The notes under the pieces: model-generated | Told to the model about the DNA's origin: nothing | Databases searched by the model: none | Seen by the model: only the letters and a program-made list of their open reading frames with translations | Shown here: piece by piece, positions 52,392 through 62,300 of the stretch | How positions within the stretch are numbered: the stretch's first letter is position 1 | Layout of the letters: every line of letters begins with the position of its first letter | From: JADKIH01 sp031417395 | GTDB taxonomy: Bacteria > Bacteroidota > Bacteroidia > AKYH767-A > 2013-40CM-41-45 | Direction of reading: 5' to 3' | NCBI GenBank assembly: GCA_031417395.1 | Contig: JANOVM010000029.1 | Span: 60,878 to 124,877 of the forward strand | Length of the DNA stretch: 64,000 nt | Made by a program: the position numbers and the translations under genes

Positions 52392-53990
52392 CTATTCTTT
52401 AACAAACCGAAATGCTTTCACACCAATGACCAGGAAATAAATTCCGCTTTCCAATTCTGATAAATCAATTTCCGATTGACCGGGATTCACATGACCAGTT
52501 ACGGGATTACTTCCCAAAACAGAAAAGATTCTGTATTGTTGACTTCTTTGAATCCCTCGCAGGCGAATTCGATTCGTTGCCGGATTTGGATAAAGAATCA
52601 TTTCCGGATTCGACACATCATTAATATCATTGAAAGTTATGGCCAGTCGTCCAACATACATATCTGAGTTACCGTTAGAATTTTCAAGGAATCCATCGAA
52701 AGGTACCGTAGAAGAAAAACTCCCTGCAACAAAACATTCATAAGAACTGTGTGACTCAACGCCTCGACCTGCATCGTCGCCGGGACCACCGGTTTGTTTT
52801 GCCCATACAAGGATTCCGTAATAACTGCAACGCAGAACAAATATATCCGATCCGCCATTGCTAATAAGTGTGTCCCCGGCTATAATTGACTGCCCGGTAA
52901 ATTGTCCGGTCACATTTAATCCTTCAGAGACAGGATTTATATCGAATGAAATGTCATCGCCGTTACCACCATAACCGGTAATCCATCTTAGCCGGCCATT
53001 TGATGTAAGGAATTTTGCAATGTATCCGTCAAGTAAAGCATTGGCATGAATCGTTGTCGTATCAAATGTGAGGTCATTAGAAAACTGACCTGCTACATAT
53101 ACATCATTTTGTGCGTCAATACAGATTTTATTTCCTGCATCAAATTGTCCGATTCCTGTACCGGTATTTATCCATTGGACTATTCCTGATGTATCGTACT
53201 TAAGAACAAAAGCATCATCGACGCTGACTCCGTTAACAGTCGAGCCCAAGCTGTCGAAAGTAGCCGGTCCATTATAATATCCGGTAACATAAATATTCCC
53301 GCGATCATCTGAGACTACGCCGCCGCCATTATCGTCACCTGCGCCGCCACCGCGTCTGGCCCATAGCGTTTGTCCGTTCGAATTAAATTTTGCAATGAAG
53401 TAATCCCTTTGTCCGGAGGCTGTCATGATCCCGGTGCCGAAATCTATTGAGTATTGGAATGCGCCAATTAGAATAATATTCCCTAAATAATCCACTTCGA
53501 CATCAGTACTAAAATCGGCACCGGAACCACCAAAGTACCGGGTTAAAAGGTGGTTTCCATTAGAATCGTATTTCAGTAGAACAATACTGCTGGAAGCGCC
53601 ATGCACTGTATCGGGAGGAAAGATTGCCAGATCGCCGGATGAACATGCAACGTAAATATTTCCGGCGGCATCTGTGGTAACACCCATGCTATAGTCGCCA
53701 TCGTTGTATGATCCGCCACCGCTTCTTGCCCAAAGAAGGTTTCCGACGGAATCGAATTTTGCAATAAAAATATCAGAATTACCACGGCTTGTCAATTTGT
53801 TCGCGCCGGTAAACAATGAATCATGGAAAACACCAATTACTATAGGGTTGTTGTTGGGATCAAGCGTAAGGTGCTTGGAAACATCGGCATTGTTATAGCC
53901 TGTCGTTGATACCCAGTTCCATTGCTGTGCATGCGACTGGTTTGTTAACGAAAGCAATGTTAAAATTAAAATGGTTATTGGTTTTTTCAT
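52392..53990 (-). CDS. SBBP-propeller T9SS type A cargo protein
   Basis: The protein has 532 residues from the ATG at 53990, which opens directly with the signal peptide (MKKPITILILTLLSLTNQSH); the frame is open 12 codons further up. The body is about seven SBBP/Beta-propeller repeats of roughly 60 residues (DSVGNLLWARSGGGSYNDGD, then VTTDAAGNIYVACSS, and so on). The C-terminus is a T9SS type A sorting domain (MILYPNPATNRIRLRGIQRS ... GIYFLVIGVKAFRFVKE). It is a surface protein of the same general class as 15312-16934. Function unknown. Confidence 0.87.
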   Translation of the reverse strand: MKKPITILILTLLSLTNQSHAQQWNWVSTTGYNNADVSKHLTLDPNNNPIVIGVFHDSLFTGANKLTSRGNSDIFIAKFDSVGNLLWARSGGGSYNDGDYSMGVTTDAAGNIYVACSSGDLAIFPPDTVHGASSSIVLLKYDSNGNHLLTRYFGGSGADFSTDVEVDYLGNIILIGAFQYSIDFGTGIMTASGQRDYFIAKFNSNGQTLWARRGGGAGDDNGGGVVSDDRGNIYVTGYYNGPATFDSLGSTVNGVSVDDAFVLKYDTSGIVQWINTGTGIGQFDAGNKICIDAQNDVYVAGQFSNDLTFDTTTIHANALLDGYIAKFLTSNGRLRWITGYGGNGDDISFDINPVSEGLNVTGQFTGQSIIAGDTLISNGGSDIFVLRCSYYGILVWAKQTGGPGDDAGRGVESHSSYECFVAGSFSSTVPFDGFLENSNGNSDMYVGRLAITFNDINDVSNPEMILYPNPATNRIRLRGIQRSQQYRIFSVLGSNPVTGHVNPGQSEIDLSELESGIYFLVIGVKAFRFVKE

Positions 53991-54122
53991 AAAAAATATT
54001 GGCAGAATTTGTTTTAGTTGTATCAAAGATAGATCAGAAACTTAGAAGTTTTTTAAAAAATTCCACTATTTATTTGGAATATCGTTTAAATATTTTAAAT
54101 TGCATAATATATTAACTGTATT

Positions 54123-54359
54123 ATGGAAAACGAGAAAATTGTATTTATACCTATTAAACACAGCACAATGAAGACCCTTCAACAGCTCTTCAAATCAAAG
54201 GAGTTTTCAATAGATAGCTTTGATGTTTTCTTAAATCAGGTTATTAATTATGGACTGACAATCGAAGAGCTACATCGGGCAGGTAAAATTGATGCAAACA
54301 TATTGGATGATATTACAAACGTAAACTTAATCAACAGTAAAGAAGTTTTTTTAAATTAG
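54123..54359 (+). CDS. Small hypothetical protein
   Basis: The 78-residue soluble protein is mostly helical by appearance (MKTLQQLFKSKEFSIDSFDV, then INYGLTIEELHRAGKIDANI). It has no signal, cysteine or known motif, and no conserved neighbour. It starts 96 bp after the divergent T9SS gene's frame begins. Coding is likely from composition and length but not proven. Confidence 0.45.
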   Translation: MENEKIVFIPIKHSTMKTLQQLFKSKEFSIDSFDVFLNQVINYGLTIEELHRAGKIDANILDDITNVNLINSKEVFLN

Positions 54360-54430
54360 TTTTTTCGAATTGAAGAATTCTATTTTATTACTTGTGGTTG
54401 GCGGGATATTATTTGAACAAATGTTTATTT

Positions 54431-54559
54431 TTATTTTTGTGCTGAGGATATTCTGCCTGACCTCCGCAAGGCAGGCAAGTAATCCACTGTAAATCGGTCA
54501 TCGTCTTTCAATACTTTCGCGATTTCCAAGTAGCCGGCTTCGACATACGAATCCCGATA
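54431..54559 (-). pseudogene. Gene-end remnant A (YLEIAKVLKDDDRF)
   Basis: The minus strand reads DSYVEAGYLEIAKVLKDDDR, then FTVD, and runs through a TGCCTGACCTCCGCAAGGCA palindromic repeat (54453-54477) to a stop. It is similar to 54737-54829, so both are remnants of a repeated gene end. No start codon is present. Confidence 0.45.
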
Positions 54560-54635
54560 GCTGTTTTTTGAGATTCAGTTTGAGTTCAAGTCCGCGTCTG
54601 CGACCGGACTCGGACTTCGGACTCAATACTGAATT
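54550..54635. repeat. Interspersed palindromic repeat, copy A
   Basis: The element runs from CCCGATAGCTG through TTGAGATTCAG and the hairpin arms around GTCCGCGTC-TGCGACCG-GACTCGGAC to AATACTGAATT. The same order of blocks recurs at 55622-55696, and the hairpin arms recur at 63508-63566. Confidence 0.75.
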
Positions 54636-54718
54636 CACCAGCTGCGACGGACTTTCCGATAATGCTGTCTCGAATTTGCTCTTCACCCACAATTAAAATA
54701 CTAATGCGCTTCGACGGT

Positions 54719-54735
54719 TCCGATAGCTATCGGAA
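54719..54735. repeat. CCGATAGCTATCGG palindrome
   Basis: A 14-bp perfect palindrome that is also the core of the 63460-63507 element. It is next to gene remnants in a stretch of 660 bp (54360-55022) that has no intact gene. Confidence 0.65.
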
Positions 54736-54736
54736 T

Positions 54737-54829
54737 TTATCCGTTGTTTTTGTGTTGTGGATATTTATCCACTTTTAGTCGCTCACCGTCTTTCAATACT
54801 TCCGCCATTTCAAAGTACTTAGATTACAT
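54737..54829 (-). pseudogene. Gene-end remnant B (YFEMAEVLKDGERL)
   Basis: The minus strand reads SKYFEMAEVLKDGERLKVDK, then YPQHKNNG-stop, preceded closely by an in-frame stop. It aligns with remnant A over about 25 residues (Y-x-E-x-A-x-VLKD). It is a second decayed copy of the same gene end; I do not recognise the parent family. Confidence 0.45.
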
Positions 54830-55022
54830 AATTTGTTATCATCGAAAATCAAGTTAGAACATGTTGGACAAATTTTACTTTCATAACCGCTTTGATGCCA
54901 TGCTGCGAAGGATTTTCAAAATCCTTTGCCTTTATCAGGAAATCAGAATTGTAGCTGCATATATGCGGTTGCAGTCTGAAAAATCATTTCCGATATTGTT
55001 CGATCTTAAAACATAATAAAAT

Positions 55023-55214
55023 ATGGATTCACTAGATGGATTTTATGATGATGAAGGCAATGAATTAAATCCTGATTTAATTCCGAATCCTCAATTATGC
55101 ATGAGCTGTAAGAAAAAGGATTGGGGTGGTATGGAAGAAATTCTTTGCAATCTAAACCGGCTTGATCAAAAAGACGATGATGATTTTATTTGTTATGCAT
55201 ATGAACGGTTCTAA
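55023..55214 (+). CDS. Small four-cysteine protein, zinc-ribbon-like
   Basis: The 63-residue acidic protein has cysteines at 26, 29, 42 and 57 (QLCMSCKKKD, ILCNLNRLDQ, DFICYAYERF). A CxxC plus two later cysteines suggests one structural zinc or iron site. I recall similar short proteins in Bacteroidota, all unannotated. The start is the ATG at 55023; the frame ends in a natural C-terminus. It stands alone amid repeat-rich DNA. Confidence 0.7.
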   Translation: MDSLDGFYDDEGNELNPDLIPNPQLCMSCKKKDWGGMEEILCNLNRLDQKDDDDFICYAYERF

Positions 55215-55340
55215 AGAATAGTTGGCTGAAAATCCCTTTTATTTTTAAGTTCAGCAAAAATTTGTTCTGTTGAAGTTTCAATTATATCAAGCACTGAAGC
55301 AAACTCAAATGCAGATCCCCTTACTAATCCTTTCCGAAAA

Positions 55341-55463
55341 ACTCGTTTTAGAAAATGGTCGAGTTGCGAACACACCTTACTCTAAAGGTGTCCTTGTAAT
55401 GCTCAACCTCGTCAACGCTTTACAAGGGTCTGAAAAAAAGAAAGACGTCATTTCTGATGTCTT
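55341..55463. ncRNA. Candidate structured RNA (four successive hairpins)
   Basis: Four stems follow one another: ACTCG/CGAGT (55341-55364), ACACCTT/AAGGTGT (55372-55391, loop 6), CCTTGTAA/TTACAAGG (55392-55427, loop 20) and AAGACGTCA/TGATGTCTT (55442-55463, loop TTTC, one G-U). The weak 82-codon frame across it has no protein character. A small RNA or a leader element is possible; no known family recognised. Confidence 0.3.
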
Positions 55464-55590
55464 GTCTACGAGCGTTCTCCTTATTAATGAAAGTTGCATT
55501 CGGTTTTTAATTAGATAACATTGAACCATAGAAAATTTTAACAACTAAAAACTGAATGTCGATTTGGATATGAAAATTGCAACGTCAAAA

Positions 55591-55696
55591 AAAAATGGCT
55601 ACCCTCACCATAGTTTTCGGGACTGATAGCCATTTTTGAGATTCAGTTCGAGTCCGCGTCTGCGACCGGACTCGGACTTCGAACTCAATACTGAAT
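55591..55696. repeat. Interspersed palindromic repeat, copy B, with hairpin
   Basis: A hairpin with 11-bp arms (AAAAATGGCTA at 55591-55601 and its complement at 55627-55637) leads directly into the same block order as copy A: TTTGAGATTCAG, GAGTCCGCGTCTGCGACCGG, ACTCGGACTTC, AATACTGAATT. The rest of 55215-56311 has no gene that I can support. Confidence 0.75.
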
Positions 55697-56311
55697 TTCC
55701 GCTCTCCTTCTTGTTGGAAGTTGCAGCCAGGTTTTAAATAGCATATTGAAAATCGTTTGCATTTCAACGATTTGAAAATATTCGGAAATGGAAATTCAAT
55801 TAATTGCGACAGGGTGGGATAAAAAATAGAAAAAGGATAATACTCTTTAAAGAATCTCCTCACCACCTTCTCCCTCTCAAAAACCACTTCCACAAAATAA
55901 ACTCTCGCAGCCTGTTGCTTAACACCAATAATGGCTATCTATATTAGTATTTATGAACCAATATGATTCGGCCGATTTATATATTTCAACTTTATTTTTA
56001 TTGATCCCTTGGTATTCTTAAATATTGTCTTAGATTTGTATAAGTAAAGCTTTTATCCTTTCACACAAATGAAACGCGCTCGATTTCTTATTTTGACTTT
56101 GTAATATTTCGCCCTCGCTTCATGTACTTAAAAAAACATTAAGCAATGATTACAGTATTTCTTTTTCCTTATCTGACCTGCATTTTTATATCTCGTTTAT
56201 TTCTGAGTACAAAGATTTATGAATTTGGCAAACATATTCATGCCATCGTCAACTGCAAATTAGCTGCAGTAAATGATTCCGAATTTATTATAAATGTAAT
56301 ACACAACGAAT

Positions 56312-59300
56312 ATGAAAAAATATATACTTGCTATTATTTTGTTCTCTGCAATTGGTTTTGCATCAGCGCAAACTCCTAACACATGGATTTCAAAGAGTAG
56401 TTTTGGTGGAACTGCTCGTTCATATGCTACCGGTTTTAGCATTGGTAATAAAGGATACATAGGATTGGGATACGATGGAACACATAAGGAAGATTTTTGG
56501 GAATACGATCCTGCGACAGATGTTTGGTCACAAAAATCCAACTTTGGCGGAGGCCCGCGTGCAGGTGCTGTTGGTTTTAGTATCGGTAATAAAGGATACG
56601 TTGGAACTGGTTATCACACGAGTTATAATAATGATTTCTGGGAATACAATCCGGTTAATAATACATGGGTACAAAAAAATAATTTTGGTGGAAGCGGTCG
56701 AAATTTGGCAGTCGGATTCTGTATTGGAAACAAAGGATATATTGGTACCGGACAAACTGCTTCTGCTTATCTGAATGATTTTTGGGAATACAATCCTTCA
56801 CTGGATAGTTGGACTCAAAAATTACCCTTCGCAGGGGCCGGTCGCTTTGCTGCAGTTGGTTTTGGAATTGGATCAAAAGGATATCTTGGCACAGGATGGA
56901 CTTCCGGTGCTAGTCAAGATTTCTGGGAATACGATCCAGGTTCTGATACTTGGCTGCAAAAAGCTAATTTTGGTGGTGGCAGTCGAGAGTATGCAAGTGG
57001 ATTTAGTATTTTTAATAAAGGATATATTGGAGTCGGGTATCAAAGTGGATTACCCTGTAATGATTTTTGGGAATACGATCCCGGTACAAATACTTGGATG
57101 CAAAAAGCTACCCTTGGCAGTGCAAATGAAAAGCGGTACATTTCTGCAGGCTTTAGTATTGCTAATAAAGGATATATAGGAACCGGAACCAATGCAGTAA
57201 ACTTATTTCAGGATTTCTGGGAGTATACCCCTTCAAATAATATTATTACAAATGCAATTAGCGACTACGATTATTGTCCAGGTGATGTTTTTAATCTATC
57301 GTACACTGTTACCGGCACATTTGGTATAACAAATATTTTCACTGCGCAACTGAGTGATGCGGCCGGTAGTTTTACAAACCCGGTTGTTATTGGAAACACA
57401 AGTAATACGTCCGGCGGAGTGATTAATGCAACCATTCCTTCGAATACTTCTCCGGGTGTAGGTTATCGAATTCGCATAATCAGCAGCGATCCCGTTTTGT
57501 CTAGTAGTGACAATGGAAGCAATATTACCATTTTTGCATCTCCCACTGCATCTGCATATTCAAACGCTCCAATATGTACCGGCACCACTCTTGATCTTTT
57601 TTCCAATGGTGGTGTTGATTATTACTGGACAGGACCCGGTTTTTCTTCTCTGCTTCAAAACCCAAGTATTACAACTGTTACCTCTGCAAATGAAGGTACA
57701 TACAATGTTACTGTTTCAGAAATTCATAATGGAAATGTTTGGACGCCTAAAGCAAGCTTGAGTAATTCTTCACGGTTTCGTGCTGTAGGATTTAGCATAG
57801 GCGATAAAGGATACTTTGGAACCGGCTATAATGGAACAACTGTTCTGAATGATTTTTGGGAATACAATCCTCTAACGGATGCATGGACACAAAAAGCAAG
57901 TTTCCCCGGGAGCGCACGATTGGATGCTACAGGATTTTGCATCGGTAATAAAGGTTATATTGGACTGGGAGCCGATGGTTCTATCCTCTTCACAGATTTC
58001 TGGGAATATAATCCCTCGATGAATACTTGGACTCCAAAAACAAATTTTGGCGGTATTGCCCGAATAAGAGCTGTTGGTTTTGGTATTGGAGCAAAGGGAT
58101 ATATTGGAACGGGTGAGTCTGCAACAAATTATTTAAATGATTTTTGGGAATATGATCAGCTTACAAATGTATGGGTTCAAAAAGCAAATTTCGCCGGTCC
58201 TCCTCGCAGTACAGGAGTTGGTTTCAGCATCGGTTCGAAAGGATATCTTGGTACAGGCTGGAACGGTTCCACGCATCACAAAGATTTCTGGGAATACAAT
58301 CCGGGTTCAGATACCTGGGTTCAAAAAGCTTTCTACGGTGGAATTGGAAGAGAGTATGCTGCAGCCTTTAGCATCGGCGACAAAGGATATATTGGTACAG
58401 GAGCAGATACTTACTTAAAAGATTTTTGGGAATATAATTCACTTACAGATATCTGGACAAAAAGAGCAGACTTTGGGGGTAGCGCGAGATATGGATCTTT
58501 TGGTTTTGCAATAGGTTCAAAAGGATATATTGGAGGCGGCAACGCCAGTGGTTCAATTATGAATGACTTTTGGGAATATTATCCTCCTGATAATGTCTGC
58601 AGCTCTAACGCTTCAACATTTGTTACAATAAATTCCTCTCCAACTATAATTATTGCTTCACAGACTGCTGCTTCCTGTCCTTCGAGTTTAGATGGTACAA
58701 TTGATTTGGATGCTGTTGGTGGTACGCCTTCTTACCTTTTCACAGTTAACCAAACCTCCACATCAGATGGTGTATTTACAAATTTAACACCCGGAATATA
58801 TACAGCCATTGTAACGGATGATAACGGTTGTACAGGTACATTGTCCATAACAATAAATTCAACAACTCCTCCTCTGATTTGTTCTGATGCATCTGTGAGT
58901 ACAACTATTTGTCCGGGAACACCATTTACCGTAACTGCACATTACAGTGGTGGCATCGGACCTTATAGTTATTCATGGAATGATGGCGGTGCCGGAGGCG
59001 GACCTTATGGTAATACTCAAAGCGTCTCTGCAATTTTACCGGTTGGTCATTATACTTATAGTTGTACAATAACTGATGCTTGCGGACAGACATGTACATC
59101 GACCGTGGAATTTAAGATCTGTGCAACCTTTACAGGAAATTTTGCTACACTGAATTTGAAATTCTTTATTCAGGGTTATTACATTGGCGGAGGTGAAATG
59201 ACACCGGTGTTAAATAACCAGGCTGCTATTGCAGGAAATACATATCCAAATATTACGGATGTTGATACAGTTAATATAGAATTGCACGATCCATCTTTTC

Positions 59301-62300
59301 CAAATGCATTAATTGATTGCGCAACCGGTATAGTTGATATTTATGGAAATTGTTCAGTTACCTTTCCTTCATTCGTAATCGGACAATCCTATTATGTTTC
59401 AATTTGTAACAGGAATATTTTACAAACGACAACTGCGAATCCGGTGGCTTTCAGTTCAGTTACCACCTATAATTTTACTACTGCTGCCAATAAAGCATTC
59501 GGTAGTGCAATGATTGATGTTGGGACACCGTTGGGTGAATCACCAACATGGGCATTCTACATTGGAGATTTGAATCACAATTGTTTGCTTGATGGTATTG
59601 ATATGAACCTCTTAATTGATGATTTGGTAAATGGCGCCTACGGAAGTTTTGCTTCTGATTTAAATGGTGACGGCTTTGTTGATGCCAGTGATTATATAAT
59701 ACTCGATCAGAATGTTCAATTTTCTCCGATAAGTGGAGTAAACTGGTGTTGTGAATGTACAAGCGTAATTTGCGTTTCCCTCATCAATTGTCCTGACACC
59801 TGTCATATGGATACTTTATTTATCAATACTGGAATTGACCGTACAACGAATTTACCTTTAGATTCTCTCCGGGAAGACAGATTTTGGAAACTTATTTCAA
59901 CGCCTTCCGGAACTCTTTCCACTCCACAAAATGCCTGGACGCTAAAGCCGAATGCCGGCTGGCATGCTCCTCTAGAAAATGAGTTTGGAAGCGATTGGAT
60001 AGGAAACACCCCTTCTGCAAACGAATTTTCCCCTGCCGGAAATTATGTATATGAGTTTTATTTCTGTTTGCATGATACTGCCGGACTCTCACTGGACTTG
60101 AGTTTTCTTGCCGATAATACCGGAATTGTAAAATTAAATGGCGCTCAAATTCTTGCATCGATAAATGGACCCGGTGGAAACACAGGATTTAATAACCCCG
60201 CGTCTACAATAGTAAATGGGACATTTATTCCAAATTCAAAAAATGTACTTCGTGTGGAAATCCAAAATTCCGGCGGCGCATCCGGATTCAATATTGCCGG
60301 AAAAATTATCAGTGCCAATGGTTCAGTTGCATATCCGGGTTGTTGTTGCTCTGATTCTATTCCGATCGTTCAGTGCGGACAGGATATTACAATTTGTTAT
60401 TCTGATAATACAGTTTATTTCGTCACTCCTGCTGTTACAGTTGATTCATGTTGTTTACCGGTAACCATTTCAAACGATGCACCTACTGTTTTCCCTGTAG
60501 GAACAACTGCTGTTACATGGACAGCTACTGATGCTTGTGGACGTATAGGTACTTGCGTTCAAAATGTAACGAAAAAGCCATCATTGAATATTCAAGTAAA
60601 TCTTCCGATGACTGTATGCATTGGGAAGTTAAGGTCTGTTTCTTTTTCAATTGGTGGAACTACCGGATCTACATATTCCTGGTCAATCAATCCGGGAAAC
60701 GTTACCGGAACCATCGATGCAAATACGGGGATGAATACATTTCCTTTATTTGGCGCCGGATCTTATACTCTTATAGTTGGTGATGGAAATGTTTTTGGTT
60801 GTTCGGAATCAATAACATTCAACATAGCAGAAATCTATTGTTTAGATACCTGTAACCTGGATACACTGTTTATCAATACAGGAATAGAACATGAAACTAA
60901 TACGAATTTAAGTATTCCGCAACAAGACCGGTTCTGGAAAGTTATTTCAACACCGGCTGGAAGTCCTTCATTTCCGGGAGATGCCTGGACTATTTCACGC
61001 TATCCGGGTTGGCACTTGCCATTACAAAACGAACATGGGAGTGAATGGATAGGAAGTTCATCCACAGCAAATAATACTACTGCGGCCGGTGATTATGTAT
61101 TTGAATTTTATTTCTGTTTAAAGGACACAGATGGCCTTTCTTTAGATTTGGGTTTTCTTGCCGACAACAGAGGGATTGTAAAATTAAATGGTATTCAAAT
61201 TCTTCAAACAATTACCAGTTCCTCAGGTGATGACGGATTTATTAATCCTGCTTCAACAATTGTAAATGGTATTTTTATTCCTAATACCCGAAATGTTATT
61301 CGTGTAGAAATCCATAATGATGGCGGACCCTCAGGATTCAATATAGCCGGAAGAATTATTAGCAGTTCTGGTTCAATTGGATTTCCCGGATGTTGCTGCT
61401 CTAATTCAAATCCTATCGTACAGTGCGGCCAGGATATTTCAATTTGTTATTCAACAGATGTAGTTTATTTCGTAACACCTACTGTCACATCCGATACTTG
61501 CTGTACCCCTGTAACACTTTCTAATAATGCACCTACTCATTTCCCTGTTGGAACAACTCCTGTAACATGGACTGCTATTGATGCCTGTGGAAGAGAGGGG
61601 GCATGTGTACAAAACGTAACGAAGTCACCATCATTAATTACTCAGGTAACTCATCCTAATGTTTGCATGGGGGCATTAGGTTATGTTTATTTTACAGTTG
61701 GTGGAACAACGGGATCGACTTATTCCTGGTCTATCAATCCGGGAAATGTTACAGGAACTTCCGGTGCAAATAGTCCGGTGAGTACTGATCAAATATTTGG
61801 TGCCGGAACATATACGCTCATAGTCTGTGATGGAAATATTTTTGGATGTTCGGAATCGATAACGTTCAGCATATTTGACTATTGCGGAGACACCTGTAAT
61901 CTGGATACGTTGTTTATTAATACAGGAATAGAGCATTTAAATAATACAACTTTAGGTATTCCTCAACAAGACAGATTCTGGAAGCTTATTTCAACACCTT
62001 CTGGAATTCTAACCACACCACAAGACGCATGGACTATTCCACGAGAAGCAGGATGGCATTATCCTCTTCAAAACTCATATAGCAGTAATTGGATTGGAAA
62101 CTCATCCACAGCAACCCTTGATGCGCCAGCTGGCGATTATGCTTATGAATTTTATTTCTGCTTGCATGATACTGATGGTCTGTCTTTAGATTTAACTTTC
62201 CTTGCTGACAACAGAGGAATTGTAAAATTAAATGGTGCTCAAATTCTTCAAACGATAACTAGTTCTTCCGGCGATGATGGATTTATTAACCCGGCATCAA

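Noticed and set aside
55270..55518. 82-codon plus-strand frame
   Set aside because: It crosses four hairpins and has no domain or signal; I favour a structured or decayed non-coding segment.
55585..55893. 102-codon minus-strand frame
   Set aside because: Its middle is the palindromic repeat (SQTRTRTESQ-like translation of GAGTCCG units), so it is not a real gene.
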